Positions 21,045 through 32,230 are shown, counted from the stretch's first letter. The stretch is DNA of 64,000 nt from Calvatia gigantea (GCA_025093985.1 JACAAK010000003.1:4464001-4528000), one strand, 5' to 3'. The notes: a model not told the origin generated them from the letters alone. Program-made: numbers and translations.

Positions 21045-21559
21045 TGTTATGTGCACACTTACCTTGTAGGTTGTCTTCCCTAATGGGCGTCTATACAGAC
21101 TTACTCCCAATAGAGTTAACGCGGAGATCTATATATAGAGGGGATCCACTCAGGGACTTGTCTCTATATATAGTCGGTCAAGAAGTAAGGCGAGTCACTT
21201 GTTAGACGAGGCCTTAGTTCAGGCAAGAGGATTGTGGAAGATAAGAGGCTGGTAGCCAGTTCAAACTAACTACTACAATGAGTATCTAACTAACTACTTA
21301 TACTAGATAAGGCGGAAGAAAGATAATGGACAAAGGATATGTGGATGTATTGAACATCCACCATATGGGGAGAGAAGCATACAACGAGGGAGCTACAAAC
21401 ACCATATCGGGTAGGGAGGGGAATGATGGTGAATCTGGAGTACCAAAGAGGAAAAGAGAGAAGGGTAAACTAAAGTACATACAAGGATGATTAAATAAAG
21501 ATTGGACAAGAAAGGAACGAGTCCGCAAAAGGATAATGCTAGAATTGGAAGTCATAACA
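21045..21559. repeat. Complete LTR (5' LTR of the minus-strand gypsy element)
   Basis: 515 bp, starting TGTTATG and ending CATAACA, a perfect 7-bp inverted terminal pair. It contains the undisrupted Tc1 insertion site (GGATATGTGG, TA at 21338-21339). A TATATATAG stretch at about 21131 and 21169 could belong to the LTR promoter. The flanking TTGTA at 21560-21564 matches 7783-7787. Confidence 0.92.
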
Positions 21560-21664
21560 TTGTACGATCCTGAGGGGTTACAATAAGTTGGTCAGGGTAC
21601 TTCATGAGAGGATGTAGCGAGTGGAGACATGCTGGTACTTGACTGTGATCTGTTATCAGATTAC
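21560..21664 (+). pseudogene. Malic enzyme fragment, C-terminal end, cut by the LTR element
   Basis: CGATCCTGAGGGGTTACAATAAGTTGG and the following bases match 32138-32225 and 46545-46635, the DPEG end of the malic-enzyme remnants. The retrotransposon is inserted right at the tyrosine codon preceding DPEG. The matching upstream half is not found at the other side of the element. Confidence 0.7.
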
Positions 21665-21965
21665 ATCTCGCCGCTGAAGGAGTGAGACTCAATTCGACTT
21701 GGGTGGTTGTTGTTCTGGGATTCATTGAAAAGTCGCCACAGCTTCTTTCTTTCTACACATAGTTGCCAGCCAGAGGAGACAGATTTTGATATTGCATACG
21801 ATCAGGATAGCCAGGACCCCCATGGGTTAGTGGCTTGTCATTCCCGATCAGCTCTGGTAGTTCGGGGGGACAGTTGTGTGCTTAATAAGGTTTGTAACGA
21901 GATTTGAGCTTTCATTCCATGAGGCAGTGACACTTCAGTCCGCTTCGGCGGCCAGCTGACTTACG

Positions 21966-22130
21966 GCCAGGTCACTATTTGTGAGGCGTAACGATAAGAT
22001 CTGGGAATGAAGTGGCGCTAACAGATATGAGCTGGTGTCTCCCTTCGAAACCAGGTCACTAATATTTGTGAAGCTTAATGAAAAGATCTGCGAATGAAGC
22101 GGCGCTAGCAGACATGGGCTGCTGTTCCCT
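21966..22130. repeat. Imperfect direct repeat, about 80 bp, two units
   Basis: The unit CCAGGTCACTATTTGTGAGG...ATCTGGGAATGAAGTGGCGC (from 21966) recurs from 22051 with scattered changes. No coding sense was found. The surrounding 21665-22223 holds no gene that I can see. One short open frame at 21707-21907 has no recognisable motif. Confidence 0.7.
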
Positions 22131-22326
22131 GAGATAGATTGATGTAATCAATTCCAGCAAACGTGTTCTTTATGGCCATTTGTCTTTCCGCCAGTCAGGG
22201 AGTCTGTTATATTACGTTCTACGTTGGTGCAAACCCAAAATCGGTCATCAGCAATCCAACCATCACCATCCTTCGTGGGACCCGGGAAACCGGATCTCGA
22301 TGACACAGATCGTGAGAAGGCACCAA

Positions 22327-22409
22327 ACCACATCAGGGGGAAGTCCGGCTACTGTTACATTAACCACATCAGGGGGAAGTCCGGCTACTGTTACATTAAC
22401 CACATCACA
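22327..22409. repeat. 36-bp tandem repeat, two full units
   Basis: ACCACATCAGGGGGAAGTCC... at 22327-22362 is repeated exactly at 22363-22398 and starts a third time at 22399. It lies upstream of the promoter of copy 4 and is absent from the otherwise near-identical block at 9.2 kb, so it arose after, or was lost since, that duplication. Confidence 0.9.
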
Positions 22410-22421
22410 CGAAGTGTCTAC

Positions 22422-22461
22422 TTTATAAATTCTCCGCATCCAAGCTAATAAGTATGCTACC
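22422..22461 (+). promoter_or_regulatory. Core promoter of small gene copy 4
   Basis: TTTATAAAT at 22422, then CCGCATCCAAGCTAATAAG, 223 bp before the first exon. It is identical in arrangement to copy 3. Confidence 0.6.
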
Positions 22462-22644
22462 TCCCCATCGCATGACTGCTCATCTCCAGGTCCTACTTGA
22501 AGCTTAACCCGCGGGTGGTGTCATTTCCACTCGTTCTAAGATCCCTCAAACTATACTTGAAAGTCGCGAAATACCATACGTTGCTGCTGATTCATTTACC
22601 TACCCCCCATTTACCTATCTCATCCAAAAAAGAAGATCAGAAAT

Positions 22645-23640
22645 ATGTCAAATGGAGGTCCGTACTCACAACCCCACTGTAGCAAGTCGTCCTTACCACT
22701 TCAACAGCAGCGATGGCGCTCAATATCAATGAACAAACCCTCAATACACTACAAGTTGCAGGACAATCTTTTCCCATCCCAAGCGTTGCCACCGCAGCGG
22801 TTGTCGCTCTCTCCATCCTTGAAATCGTTCAGGTGAGAAGTGTAGCATGATTTTGCGCAGCCTACAGTCCTTATAAATATCCCAGACGGTGGGGATTAAG
22901 AAAGAAGAATTTTTTGCCATAGGACGAGACTCCTGTTTCATCGTGGAGATTGTCATTCAAAGGGTGCAAGCAGACCAGAATGGACGAATCCCTAACAACC
23001 CGGCAATGCTACGACATGCAGATATGCTAATAGGGTATGTTGAGTTTTTCCCCTCCTTAATATCCCTAACTCAGGTGACACAGGGATTTACGATACATCG
23101 AGAAACGCGTTGGGAAGGTCAAAGCGCGGTCTGGATTGAAGAAATTATTTAGGCTTCAGAGAGAGAAAAAGACAATCCAAGACTGCCGCGAACGCCTCAT
23201 GCATGCCATGGCACTCTTCGGCGTAAGTCACAATATCTTTCACGACATATTTGAAATTCAGAACCAAAATTTCCCAGTTTCAATACGACGTCGAGATTCG
23301 CAATCAACTAGCGATCGTGCAAAACCTCCTGAATATGATGTTAGAAACAGTTTCGTTCCCTCCATCTCCGCGAATACAACCGCAGCCGTGGTGGCAGATA
23401 CCCTCCCCTTCACACCTCTCAACTCCTGCTGAACAAATGCAAGGTATGCCAAACGTGATGCCATCGAGTCCAACAGGTTCCCAGACTGGGGCTGGGTTTG
23501 ATTCCTTCGGAAACACCCAGAACCATCGTTCTTCCAGTGTCGGGCACGCTCTTGTTGTAGGGGATGCCAATGATACGAGAGACGAAAGCTTCAACGTCTT
23601 CGGGACCGGTAATACCATCTATTTTTCCATTGCTCGGTGA
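22645..23640 (+). CDS. MLKL-N-terminal-like (HeLo/HELL type) small protein, copy 4, intact
   Basis: Intact gene, predicted exons 22645-22657, 22708-22832, 22886-23034, 23084-23222 and 23278-23640, 262 aa (256 aa if started at ATG 22713). Four-helix N-terminal domain, short Pro-rich linker (QPWWQIPSPS), then a tail with DESFNVFGTGNTIYF ending IAR. All intron boundaries and reading phases equal those of copy 3, from which it differs by few substitutions. It is followed by the same 3' flank. The 22-kb locus is probably the parent, because it continues directly into the F-box-like remnant as other array units do, whereas the 9.6-kb block is cut into a Tc1 element. No signal peptide or transmembrane segment is visible. 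The first helix region (SVATAAVVALSILEIVQ) is strongly hydrophobic. Confidence 0.8.
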
Positions 23641-24376
23641 AGACCCAACATACCTCTTTCGTTTCATATTCATATATCATATGTGGAAGTTCATATTTTT
23701 CTTCTTTGAGCGGCTCCAGTTGTGCGCATGAGTTAGGAGGCAGATCTACTTTTAGTGCTGACGTGACAATACAATGAGTAGTGTAAGGATAGGACGCTTG
23801 TAGGGTGCATATGGGCCGATGGGGGCGAAACGTTATTACTCACGAGATTTCTGCGGCTACGGCGATTTTTGCAATGTATGGGACGTGCGGTATTGATGGA
23901 GTCGAAAAGCTATTACCTGTGAATTTTCTGTGGCTATTTCCATGGGAGGACCATAGACAACTTGAGCAGAGCCGGTTGTATATTGTAGGTCCCAGTATGG
24001 AGCACAAAGTGGGGGGCTGGGACTGTCATTCTCGCTTTACTCCCACGGGTATCACGGTCTATCAGAAGGCTGGGGAAGTGATGGGTGCCGGTGAGAAGGT
24101 GATATCATAGGCACTGCTGATTGCAGAGTGATCAGAATCACCGTCGTCGAAGTCCGGCCTGAAGTAAATCCCTTAAATATTTATTTAGTTACCCTGATAT
24201 AATTAGACTTCCGCGAAGCAGGATAGAGGATAGAGACACCCACGCATCGTGACGGAGTCCTAGACATAATCGCGCGATAATGCGCTTACAACAAGCTGCT
24301 GCATTCCTGTTCCCACGACTCGACAGACGCACATCTCCCAACCCCACCATCACCAACCCCCTCCAGGAACCTCCAT
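23641..24376. other. 3' flank of copy 4, no gene
   Basis: AT-rich 3' region with CATATATCATATG, then GGGCGCATATGG..., a block shared with the flanks of copies 5, 8, 9 and 11 (for example ATTTAC..GGACAGTGCAGTGAG near 29240). An open frame at 23805-24110 is not conserved in the other flanks and is rejected. Confidence 0.6.
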
Positions 24377-25400
24377 ATGTCCACCGGTCCTGTCCTACCC
24401 GTTAAGCTTTTCCATGAGATCTTCCACAACCTCCGTAACGGTGGCGGTCTCACCGCACTAAAACGATCCGTGCCCGTCTACACAACTCTTTAATACATCG
24501 GACAACAACGCCTCTTCTTCGGGTCCATCGATATTCTCCACCAGTTCCCATCGACGTGTCTGATCAACGGCCACTGGGATCTTGAGAAACAGGAAGACAC
24601 GAACAACAAGATACTCTATGTTTATTGCTCCTCCAATCAGTGCGCTAGCATATCCTCTCCCATGCCCGCTGACTCACGCTCCAACCCTGCCCACCCGCCG
24701 CCGGCCCGCAGCAACGCCACCATCTGACCCAGCCTTCCTCTCCGTCCTCATGCTCCTCCTAGCTCATAACCTACACAAAACCACGATATCATGACGATAC
24801 AGGGTCGATTTGTCGTTGGATACGGAGGAGATCGTAAGGGGGGTGTTGTGGAGGAGTACTGGTCGGAGGTGCTGGATATGGAGGGTAGGAGGGTGTCGCG
24901 CCATATTTAGTTGTCTGTGCTGAGTCGGTGAGGGTGGTTAGGGTGTATGGGACTGTGTTGAAGGTGTCGTTTAGAGGATATGGGGAGCAGGAGCGGGAGT
25001 GGCAACACAGTGATCGACCGTCGACCGATGTATTCTCCGCGGGATCGCTCGCCCGTCGCCCTGACGTGTTGGACGCGACGACGGCTTCAAGCACGAAATT
25101 GCTGGACTTCTGACGATCCCTCACGACCTTCTCAACCTGGTTCATGGCCAGTGAGGGAGGATTTGCTCTTTACGGGGCCGACGCTTCTTCGGGGTGGGTG
25201 ATGTCTATTTTTAGTACGGCGTGGCGGCGGCACACATATTCTCAGCTTGGGAGGGGAACCACCTCAGCGTTCGGCCTCAGCTTCTCTTCAGCACCCACTT
25301 CTCCAACGAGGATCTCCTGGTCAAGTTTTGAATTTGGATTGACGAGACAAAAGGCTGTCGTTCCGCTTCACCGCATGTTCACGGAATGCCGACGGTAAAT
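24377..25400 (+). pseudogene. F-box-like gene remnant 3 (best preserved N-terminus)
   Basis: ATG at 24377 opens MSTGPVLPVKLFHEIFHNL followed by a Gly-rich loop and LTALKRSVPVYTTL, then a TAA (24491) where other copies continue CSTLRYIV. The LPVxLFHEI.HNL pattern fits the first half of an F-box. Beyond the stop the frames break repeatedly, but short conserved pieces recur in order to about 25400 (LTHAP.LP, LLLAHNL, ASEGGFALYGADASS, then ISWSSFEFG). It is followed directly by segment X, as in the 4-5 and 38-40 kb units. Non-functional as read. The F-box call is moderate, and a substrate-receptor role would follow only from family knowledge. Confidence 0.55.
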
Positions 25401-26160
25401 ACAGTCTCCCAGATCAGTACTGGCCTATAATCGTTGCTTTTTTGATCGCTCGTCATGATGCGGACGCCGATGACTGTTCTCCAAAACTACTCTGCGTGAG
25501 CACGCGACCTGAGATGGCTCTTTCTGACAAGCCATTTCTTCACTATTTCGGATTAGCGAGACCAAAACGGAGACATTATAGGACCAAATCCAGTCATAGT
25601 GCTGCAACTACGTCGATATTCTCGAGGATTCAACCAAGGTGCCGAGAGCTTCGTTGAAAAAAAAAGTTGAAGTTGAATCGACGGAACATGTGAGTAGGGC
25701 GATATATACTCAGGCGAACATACCTCACGTACATCTTCAGAGCAGTGTTTTCTTTCTTCCTGGAGGCCATCAATCCAGACCAAGATTCAACGTCTCTGAA
25801 GTTGACGTTACGCCCCGTGTCTCTGTCCTTGAGGCACCATATCTCCTTTCCGGGCCGTTCTTCAAGCTTCAAACTTCAATTGTCGGTGTGACTATCTCGT
25901 TGGTACCGACAGAGATACCCTTAGGGAGATTACCATCGACCCCGATCACAAATTGCCACCCATCATACAAGATCCCAGGAACATGGAACCATCACCGAGG
26001 AGGGGCCCAGCCAATGTGAGATGCGGACCATCGGCCGCCATTGCTTATTGTTCATGGAAATCATTCGGGATGATTGCATACGAGTGTCACTTAATTGACC
26101 CGTTCTCTTCATAAACGATCTAACACGCCAAATAATTCCTCGCTCGAAGGAAGGCATTTT
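25401..26160 (+). pseudogene. Segment X remnant 2
   Basis: It contains the X landmarks in order: a TRPKR..YRTKSS stretch, the GTTGAAAAAAAAAGTTGAAGTTGAATCGACGGAAC block (about 25650-25690), GPVSR.IYTQANIPHVHLQSSVFFLP, RPRFNVSEVDV, TISLVPTEIPLGRLPSTPI and the CHPSYKIPGTWNHH piece, which in another frame corresponds to PPxxQDLGNLEP of the 39.9 and 46.0-kb copies. It is the most complete X copy, but stops and frame changes persist. Domain unknown. Confidence 0.45.
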
Positions 26161-27871
26161 GTCGTGTTTGATGATCCGACGGGTCGCAATATACTGGAGA
26201 CCAACGCAAAGGGAAATTAGGTTTTGTATTTGATATAAACCCCTGCGATCGTTAAATCCGTAACACGAACTCCCGCCTCTTTTCCTCCGACAGATCCAGA
26301 GGGATGTTCCATTTGTCTAGGTAATTCAACTAGGGGATACATACGGATTTTGAAATGTGTACTCTTGTTAGTCACGGGCGCACTCATAGAACTCCCGTCA
26401 ACAAGGCACAAAACGAAATTCTGCCTGGTAAGAGTGAAGGTTCTCGCGTGCGGGATGTAGATCCCATATGCCTTCCGGGATCCCGAGTAACCCAGTCTTC
26501 TTCATGAACTCGCATTCGGGGAAAGGCCACGGTGGAGGGTGCTACAAAACTAACTCCAAACTCCATCGCATTCTTATTGATACAATATTGTTGGCACAAA
26601 GCTTGCAAGGATCCTCGTTCTTAACTTGAGGCACTCACTCCTGCAGTGCTAGAACCCCCCCCCCGCGCATCTGGGGGCTGTAAGTGACGACATCCCGTTA
26701 CTTTTTCACCTTATCAGGTGCAATTTTCGGCGTCCAGGATTTGCGGGTATTCAACCAAACACACTGGTCCTAAGACTAGATATGAACCCAACGACAAACT
26801 TCGGCGCTTAACCCACGTGAGTATTGTGAGGCTATGGTAGTGCAGGTTATACTCATGGATCATCTGCTAAAATCTATTTCTGACCTCCAAGTGGCTAGGC
26901 ATGACGATCTTCCATGGAATGTTACACTAAGGGAGGTGAGTGGGAGGTGATTTCCTACGATCTCAAGTGATCTCGGTTTTTTCGATGAGCCGTGGCACCG
27001 TGTCACACGTCATACTTCTACCCATGGAAATTCTGCTTAAACACTGATTTCACTGAATCAGAAGCGAAGCTGGAAGTGGACTGACATGCTTCCATCGTTT
27101 CCAGATGATTCACTGGAGCAAATAGTGGAACAAGTATCAGCAGGTAAATCCTGTGCAGTGCTTGGTGAAAACAGACCAGGGTCAAGTCGTCACAGAGAAG
27201 ACGGATCTGAGTGTCAATATTTCAATCCTGGATCTCGATGGTTTGGCTGAGGTAGTAACACTCGGTATGGAAAGTCCTATTAGAAATCCGGTCGCCCGAA
27301 AATTTATCGTCCGGAACGGTACTGAAGGCGGCATCCGGTGATGTTGGGGAATACTGAATCATGCGAAGACGGTGCGTATCACCAAGGTACTTCTTCGGAA
27401 GGAGATTTCGACTTGGTTGGAATCCGTTGGACTGTGCCTTGTGAGCCGGCTTTTGTGAAGGTGGACTAAGCAGTGGCTTGGTCCGGAACTAGATCGTCGA
27501 TCTACGGTTGTTCACTCTCTCCCACTCCCCCGGCTTGCGTCAACATCTCGATCCACCAGGCTACAAAGAGGGCAGTTGCACTCTTGGGGTACAGCAAGGG
27601 AAATTCTGAGCACAAACTCTGGTTGTATCTGCATTTCGTTCCGCCCGTCACTATATACTCTACCGATCCATCTGAGACTCACGCTGTGCCCATCACCCCG
27701 CGACCAGTGGATGTGTGCCACTAGCAGGCGTGCTCGCTTCATTCTCTCTTTACTTTAACTATCAACGTTGCCAAGCTTTGAAGCCCCAACCTCTTCCCGA
27801 CACTGGGATTTACTTTATCCAAAATCTGATTGTGAGGATCGACGCTCAGAAGAGGTATGACGGCACAGTTC
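26161..27871. other. Unassigned region with scattered short frames
   Basis: No gene could be assembled. Short stretches look protein-like on the plus strand (HFVVFDDPTGRNILETNAKG near 26150-26215; LLKSISDLQVARHDDLPWNV near 26865-26925; VNISILDLDGLAEVV within the 62-codon frame 27153-27341; YSKGNSEHKLWLYLHFVPP near 27590-27650). They may be exons of a decayed unique gene, but I recognise no family. A C10 run lies at 26656-26665. Confidence 0.3.
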
Positions 27872-27900
27872 TTTATAAGCACATCCAGGAAATACACAAA
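27872..27900 (+). promoter_or_regulatory. Core promoter of small gene copy 5
   Basis: TTTATAAGCACATCCAGG at 27872, 201 bp before the first exon. The TATA box and CCAGG are kept, but the CCAAT part is lost. Confidence 0.5.
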
Positions 27901-28072
27901 CCTCATCGTCCTCCAGCTCTTTCTACTCTACCCATAGCGGCGTAACCGTTATTTGTCCCAAAATCCCTCAAGCTACATCTCTTGAAAGCCGTGAAAAACC
28001 AAACGCTGCCGCTGATTCATTAACCCAATCACCCCGCCGTAATCACCTATTCTACCCCAAAAAAACAAAAAC

Positions 28073-29079
28073 ATGTCTAACGGAGGTTCGGACTCGCACC
28101 CCTGCTGTAACAAATCATTCTTACCACTTTAACAGCACCAGTGGCTCTCAACGTCGGTGAACAATGCCTCAAGGCGTTACAAGTCGCGGGCCATTCTTTT
28201 CCTCTCCCTAGCATGGTCGTCGCGGCATGTGTTGCTCTATCTATCCTTGAGGTCGTTCAGGTGAGGAGTGTAGCACATTTTCGTCCGGCCCGGAGCTCTC
28301 ATCAATATCCCAGACGGTGAAGTTCAATAAAGAAGAGTTTGTCGCGATAGGGAGGGATTCCTGTTTTATTGTAGAGACTGTCGTTCGAAGGGTGCAGATA
28401 GGCCCGAATGGACGGATTCTCAATGACCCCGCAATGCTACGACACGTAGACATGCTAGTAATGTGCGTTGAACTTTTATTTCTTCTGTAACCCCAACTAG
28501 CGCTTAAAGCCGCACAGTGATCTGCGATTTACCGAGAAACGTGTCAAGCAGGTTAAAGGACGGTCTGGAGTGAAGAAAATATTCAGACTTCAACCGGACC
28601 AAGGTACAATTCGGGACTGCCGAGAACGCCTCACGCATGCTATGACTCTGTTCAGTGTAGGTGATCCCTCACGACATCGTTCATGATGGATTTCAGAACC
28701 GATTTTTCTTTTAGCTCCAATACGATGCTGAGGTTCGCAAGGAACTGGCGAGTGTGCACAGCCTTTGATCACAATGCGAGAAACATTACCCCACCGTCCG
28801 TCCCCGCAAATACAGCCACAACCATGGTGGCAGATACCCTCCCCTTCATACCCCCTAACTCCCTCTCAACATACACCAGGAATACCAAACATGACGCCAT
28901 CGATTCCGACTGGCTTTCCAGCTGCGATGGGATTGGATTCCTTCCGGAATACCCAGAATTCTTTTTCTTCTGGTGTCCCATACTCCTGTGTTGCAGGGAA
29001 CGGGAATAATATAAGCCGAGACGATAGTTTTAACGTCTTCGGGACTGGTAATCACGTTTATTTTTCTGTTGCTCGATGA
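28073..29079 (+). pseudogene. MLKL-N-terminal-like small protein, copy 5 (one frameshift)
   Basis: Exons 28073-28085, 28136-28260, 28314-28462, 28518-28656 and 28715-29079 follow the family pattern with all splice sites kept. The internal Met used by copies 3 and 4 is Val (GTG) here, so only the upstream 13-nt exon can supply a start, which supports that exon model. All four helices are present. One base is missing near 28760 (AGCCTTTGATC, against CTCTTGATC elsewhere), which puts a TGA just after the last helix. The linker and tail (SRDDSFNVFGTGNHVYF) continue open in the next frame to 29079. The loss lies in a short T run, so a sequencing error is possible. If real, a tail-less domain would be made. 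Confidence 0.8.
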
Positions 29080-30139
29080 ACGCAACTTACCTCTTTCATT
29101 TCGTACGCGGAATATTTGCTTTTTGTTTCTTTGGGAGGCCCTGGTTGTGTCGCGCGAGTTGGGAAGGCATGATCTATTTGGGAGCGGTTTTGTGCGTGGT
29201 ATCCGTACCGCGCCGAATTGGAATTTAGCTTTGTAATGTAGCGTTTACAGGACAGTGCAGTGAGGAAAGTAAGAATAGAATACTTATCGGGCGTCTAACA
29301 AATGACGGAGTTTAAGCACTATTACCTACAAAAATTCCGTGACGATTTCGTGGGGGGAGTCATAGGTGGGATAAGCGGGGACGATGTGTATTAAATCGCT
29401 GATCGATACATAACACGTGGGGATGTCGCCAAGGTTGTAGGTCCGAGTAGGAGTGGGTGAGAGATTGCTGTTTCTCACTATATCCTGCGCAAAGTATAAG
29501 TAACAACTGTGAGAAGGTTGTGGGAGTGATGCACCGATGGGTGATATCATAGCCTGGGCGATTGCAGAATTAAGGAGCTGATGAATGGTCAGAATAACCT
29601 TTTACAAATGAACGCTTGCACCGTTGCGCCACAGAGGGATTCCAAGCTCACTGAAGGAAACCACTGAAGGATGCCACTTTCGTTGGATTACTCTGATCGA
29701 CTTGTCCCAGACATTAATCGATGGATAGTAACCGCGCGATACATTCAAACCTAGCAAATCAACAGTTCGCAGGGACAGAACTTTACGTTTGCAGAAGCCG
29801 CTGCATTCCCGTTCTCACGACCGACAGAACGATTGACAAACGCACAGCTTCCAAGTAACCCCTAACCAAACTCTCGCAGCAGAAGGGCATTCTGAGTCCG
29901 CCATGGTAAGCCACTGACATATATCTGTTCATGGAGTTTAATGATTGATGAGAAATCCCGAGAGTAAGGGGCGCCCATGTGTCGTACCGAACCCACATGC
30001 ATAATCACGCGATGCAATACTTCTTAACAAACCAACAGTCCGCGGGGACATATTTGACCTGATAACAAGGGGATGTATTACGGTTCCCACGGTCCACACA
30101 CGCCACCACATATGCATCACCAATCCCCCTCAGGGACCT
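29080..30139. other. 3' flank of copy 5 and F-box upstream flank
   Basis: Noncoding. It carries the conserved 3' block (GGACAGTGCAGTGAGGAAAGTAAG...) and then the flank that precedes F-box-like remnants (CCAGACATTAATCG, AACCAACAGTCCGCGGGGACA). Antisense frames here are not conserved. Confidence 0.55.
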
Positions 30140-30600
30140 ATGTCCATCGGTCCCTTTCCTGCCTGTTGAGCTCTTCCATGAGACCCTACACAACCTCCAT
30201 GACGATGATCTTAACACTCAAACAATGTGCGCTCGTCTGCAGTAATCTCCAATACGGCATGCAAGAGTACCTTTTCTCCTCGTTCATCCTCCACCAGTTC
30301 CCATCCCCACGGCGAACTAGCGACCTCGGGGCGGGAAGACAAGAATAGGAACGAGAAGCGCTCTGCTCATGTCTCCTCCAACTCGCACGCTCGTATCCCT
30401 TCTTTCACATCCGCCGCCTCACCCTCCAAACCTACCCGCGTCGTCACGAGGATGTGCCGGAGGCCCTTCCCCCGAGCTTTTAAGCTCACTTCCTCGTCCG
30501 CAGAGTCCACCTCACCTGCTCATGTCATTTGCAGAACCTGCCCCTACGCGGAATTCGCCCCGTCTCCAGAGCTCACCTCACCTCATCTGCAGGGTTGACC
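30140..30600 (+). pseudogene. F-box-like gene remnant 4 (truncated)
   Basis: ATG at 30140 opens MSIGP, and then a one-base change of frame leads to VELFHETLHNLHDDD, LTLKQCALVCSNLQYG and a LFSSFILHQFPSPRRTSDL stretch, the clearest view of the F-box second half in the window (V.C..L.Y....LFS). The sequence then decays and joins malic-enzyme sequence near 30600, with no segment X between, so this unit has suffered a deletion. Not functional as read. Confidence 0.55.
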
Positions 30601-30639
30601 CCGTCACCAGTATGACAAGACCTGACACTTGAAGAAACT

Positions 30640-32230
30640 CACCTGTGAGCCGATTCAACGTTGGAAGATCAGGGCATGATGGAAGAGGATATTGTAGCAC
30701 AAACAGCCACATAGGGAGGGATGTTGACCTCGTCGTGTCTACGGATGCGGAGGTTATCCTGGGTATTGGAGGTCAGGCGGTTGGAGTGGGTTACATACCC
30801 AAAGCCTCGCACATAATCGGTTGGTTTTAACTATTGTTGTTGTTAATGGTGCGTAGGGTATCGCGGTCGGTTGATTGTTTTTTCGGATCGATGCTGTTGA
30901 AACTTGAGATAAACTGGATTCAAAATTTCGACAGCAGGGTCGGTCATATATACGTGCGTACAGTCTGTCTTGGTAAATATGGACCGCGCTTTCTGATGGA
31001 AGGACGGTTTTAGGCTCGTTGGAGGATTGGTCTCAGCCAAGTCGTTAAGTGTTTTGTTGGATGTCAGGACGGATAATGGAGGTCTATTGAATGACGAACT
31101 TTACGTCGTATGTCTTACCCCCGCAGTTCCCTTTTGTATCTCGGTAAACGCGAGCAACTTCAGTAAGGGTGGGAACACGAGCAGGTTCGTGAAGAAGAAT
31201 ACAACAAGTTTGTCATTGACAAGTGTGTCCCAATTTTTTATCTTCGCTTTCAGCCACAAGACCATTGAGTGGTCCTTTGATAGATTCGTGCGTCTAGTAC
31301 ACAAATACTACCCTCGCTGTGTATAGCATTTCGAGGACTTCGCATCCCAAAACGCGTACAACCTCCTAATATGATACAAGAAAGCTCACGCCGTCTTCAA
31401 CGATGACATGGACACCTCGTTCCATCCCATCATCTCACAACTCGCCTTTACTCTATCACAACAAAGGCACCGGTGTAGCCACTCTCACAGGCCTCGTGGC
31501 AGGAATCGGAGTCGCAAACAATCAAGTACATACCAAACAAGGCTTTCTCGCTGGACAACGCTACGTCACCATGGGCGCAGGAGCCGCGGGTCTAGGTATC
31601 GCAACTCTACTCCGGGATGCTACGGTCGCGGCAGATAAATCGATAAAGTCTCAAAGTAGCTAACAACAAGTTCTGGTTAATCAATAGAGCACGCTAGTTT
31701 TTCGTTTTCAGCTTTTTGAGTTCCAAGGTATCTGATGTTGAACAAACCGCGAAGGATTGCGGATTGCAAAAATGCCTTGATAAGCCCCGGCCTCGGATTC
31801 AGCGCTGTCCTCGCCAAAGCGAAAGAAGTAACCGACGCGATGATAATCGCAGGTGCACAGCGCCTCGCGCACCTCTCCCCTGTCATCAAGAAACAAAACG
31901 AAACCTCGTCTGATAAGAGCGGAGGCTCCCACGGGAGGGATGGAGATTATGCGGGAGAGGTTTAACTTCCCGATTTAGGAGACTATCTCAGGGTTAAGTT
32001 CGAAATTGGTATCGCGGTGGCCGAACAATGTATTAGAGAAGGCAATCGGGGCTTGAAGGAAAGTATTTGAATGTGGAAGATGCGAAGAGGGCAAAGGAGA
32101 AGATTTGGGTGCTGGTTTATCCAGACTTCGTGTCTGATCCTGAGGGGTTGCAATAAGTTGGGTGGAGTCACTTCATGAGAGGGTGTAGCAATTGGAGAAA
32201 CACGTTGGTACTTGGCTGTGATCTGTATTC
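30640..32230 (+). pseudogene. Malic enzyme, longest decayed copy
   Basis: Pieces in order, in changing frames: RDVDLVVSTDAEVILGIGGQ (30717-30776; VTDGxRILGLGDQG region), VRTDNGGLLNDELYVV (31054-31110; DVGTNNxxLLxDPLYLG), FDRFVRLVHKYYPRCV (31270-31320), FEDFASQNAYNLL (31330-31368), FNDDMDTS (31398-31420), TGVATLTGLVAGI (31461-31500; VALAGLLAA), RYVTMGAGAAGLGIATLLRD (31560-31619; NAD(P)-binding GxGxxGxGxA), PRRIADCKNALISPGLGFSA with VLAKAKEVTDAMIIAGAQRLA (31745-31870), and FEIGIAVAEQCIREG (31999-32043). Working malic enzyme converts malate to pyruvate and CO2 with NAD(P)H. Frameshifts and stops make this a pseudogene. An apparent Gly/Ala-rich membrane segment at 31403-31663 is really the nucleotide-binding fold. 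Confidence 0.8.

Larger units (their letters stand above)
12351..21559 (-). mobile_element. Ty3/gypsy chromovirus-type LTR retrotransposon
   Basis: Minus-strand element with LTR, gag, protease, reverse transcriptase, RNase H, integrase with C-terminal chromodomain, then an additional ORF, then the LTR that was later split by Tc1. LTR ends are TGTTATG...CATAACA. It sits at its right edge in a malic-enzyme fragment (GATCCTGAGGGG after 21564). The LTR halves here and at 21045-21559 are nearly identical, which implies a fairly recent insertion, yet gag and protease carry several premature stops. Confidence 0.9.

Noticed and set aside
7783..21564. Claim that TTGTA on both sides proves a simple single insertion of the LTR element
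   Set aside because: The right flank is malic-enzyme sequence but the left flank is not, so the match could be chance or the left flank may have been rearranged. Kept only as a note.
22327..22409. CRISPR-like direct repeats
   Set aside because: Only two adjacent units with no spacers, in a eukaryotic context. It is an ordinary tandem duplication. The same holds for the 30-bp repeats at 40831 and the 19-bp repeats at 35543.
31403..31663. Gly/Ala-rich frame that looks like a small membrane protein
   Set aside because: It aligns in order with the NAD(P)-binding region of malic enzyme (GAGAAGLGIATLLRD), flanked by other malic-enzyme pieces.
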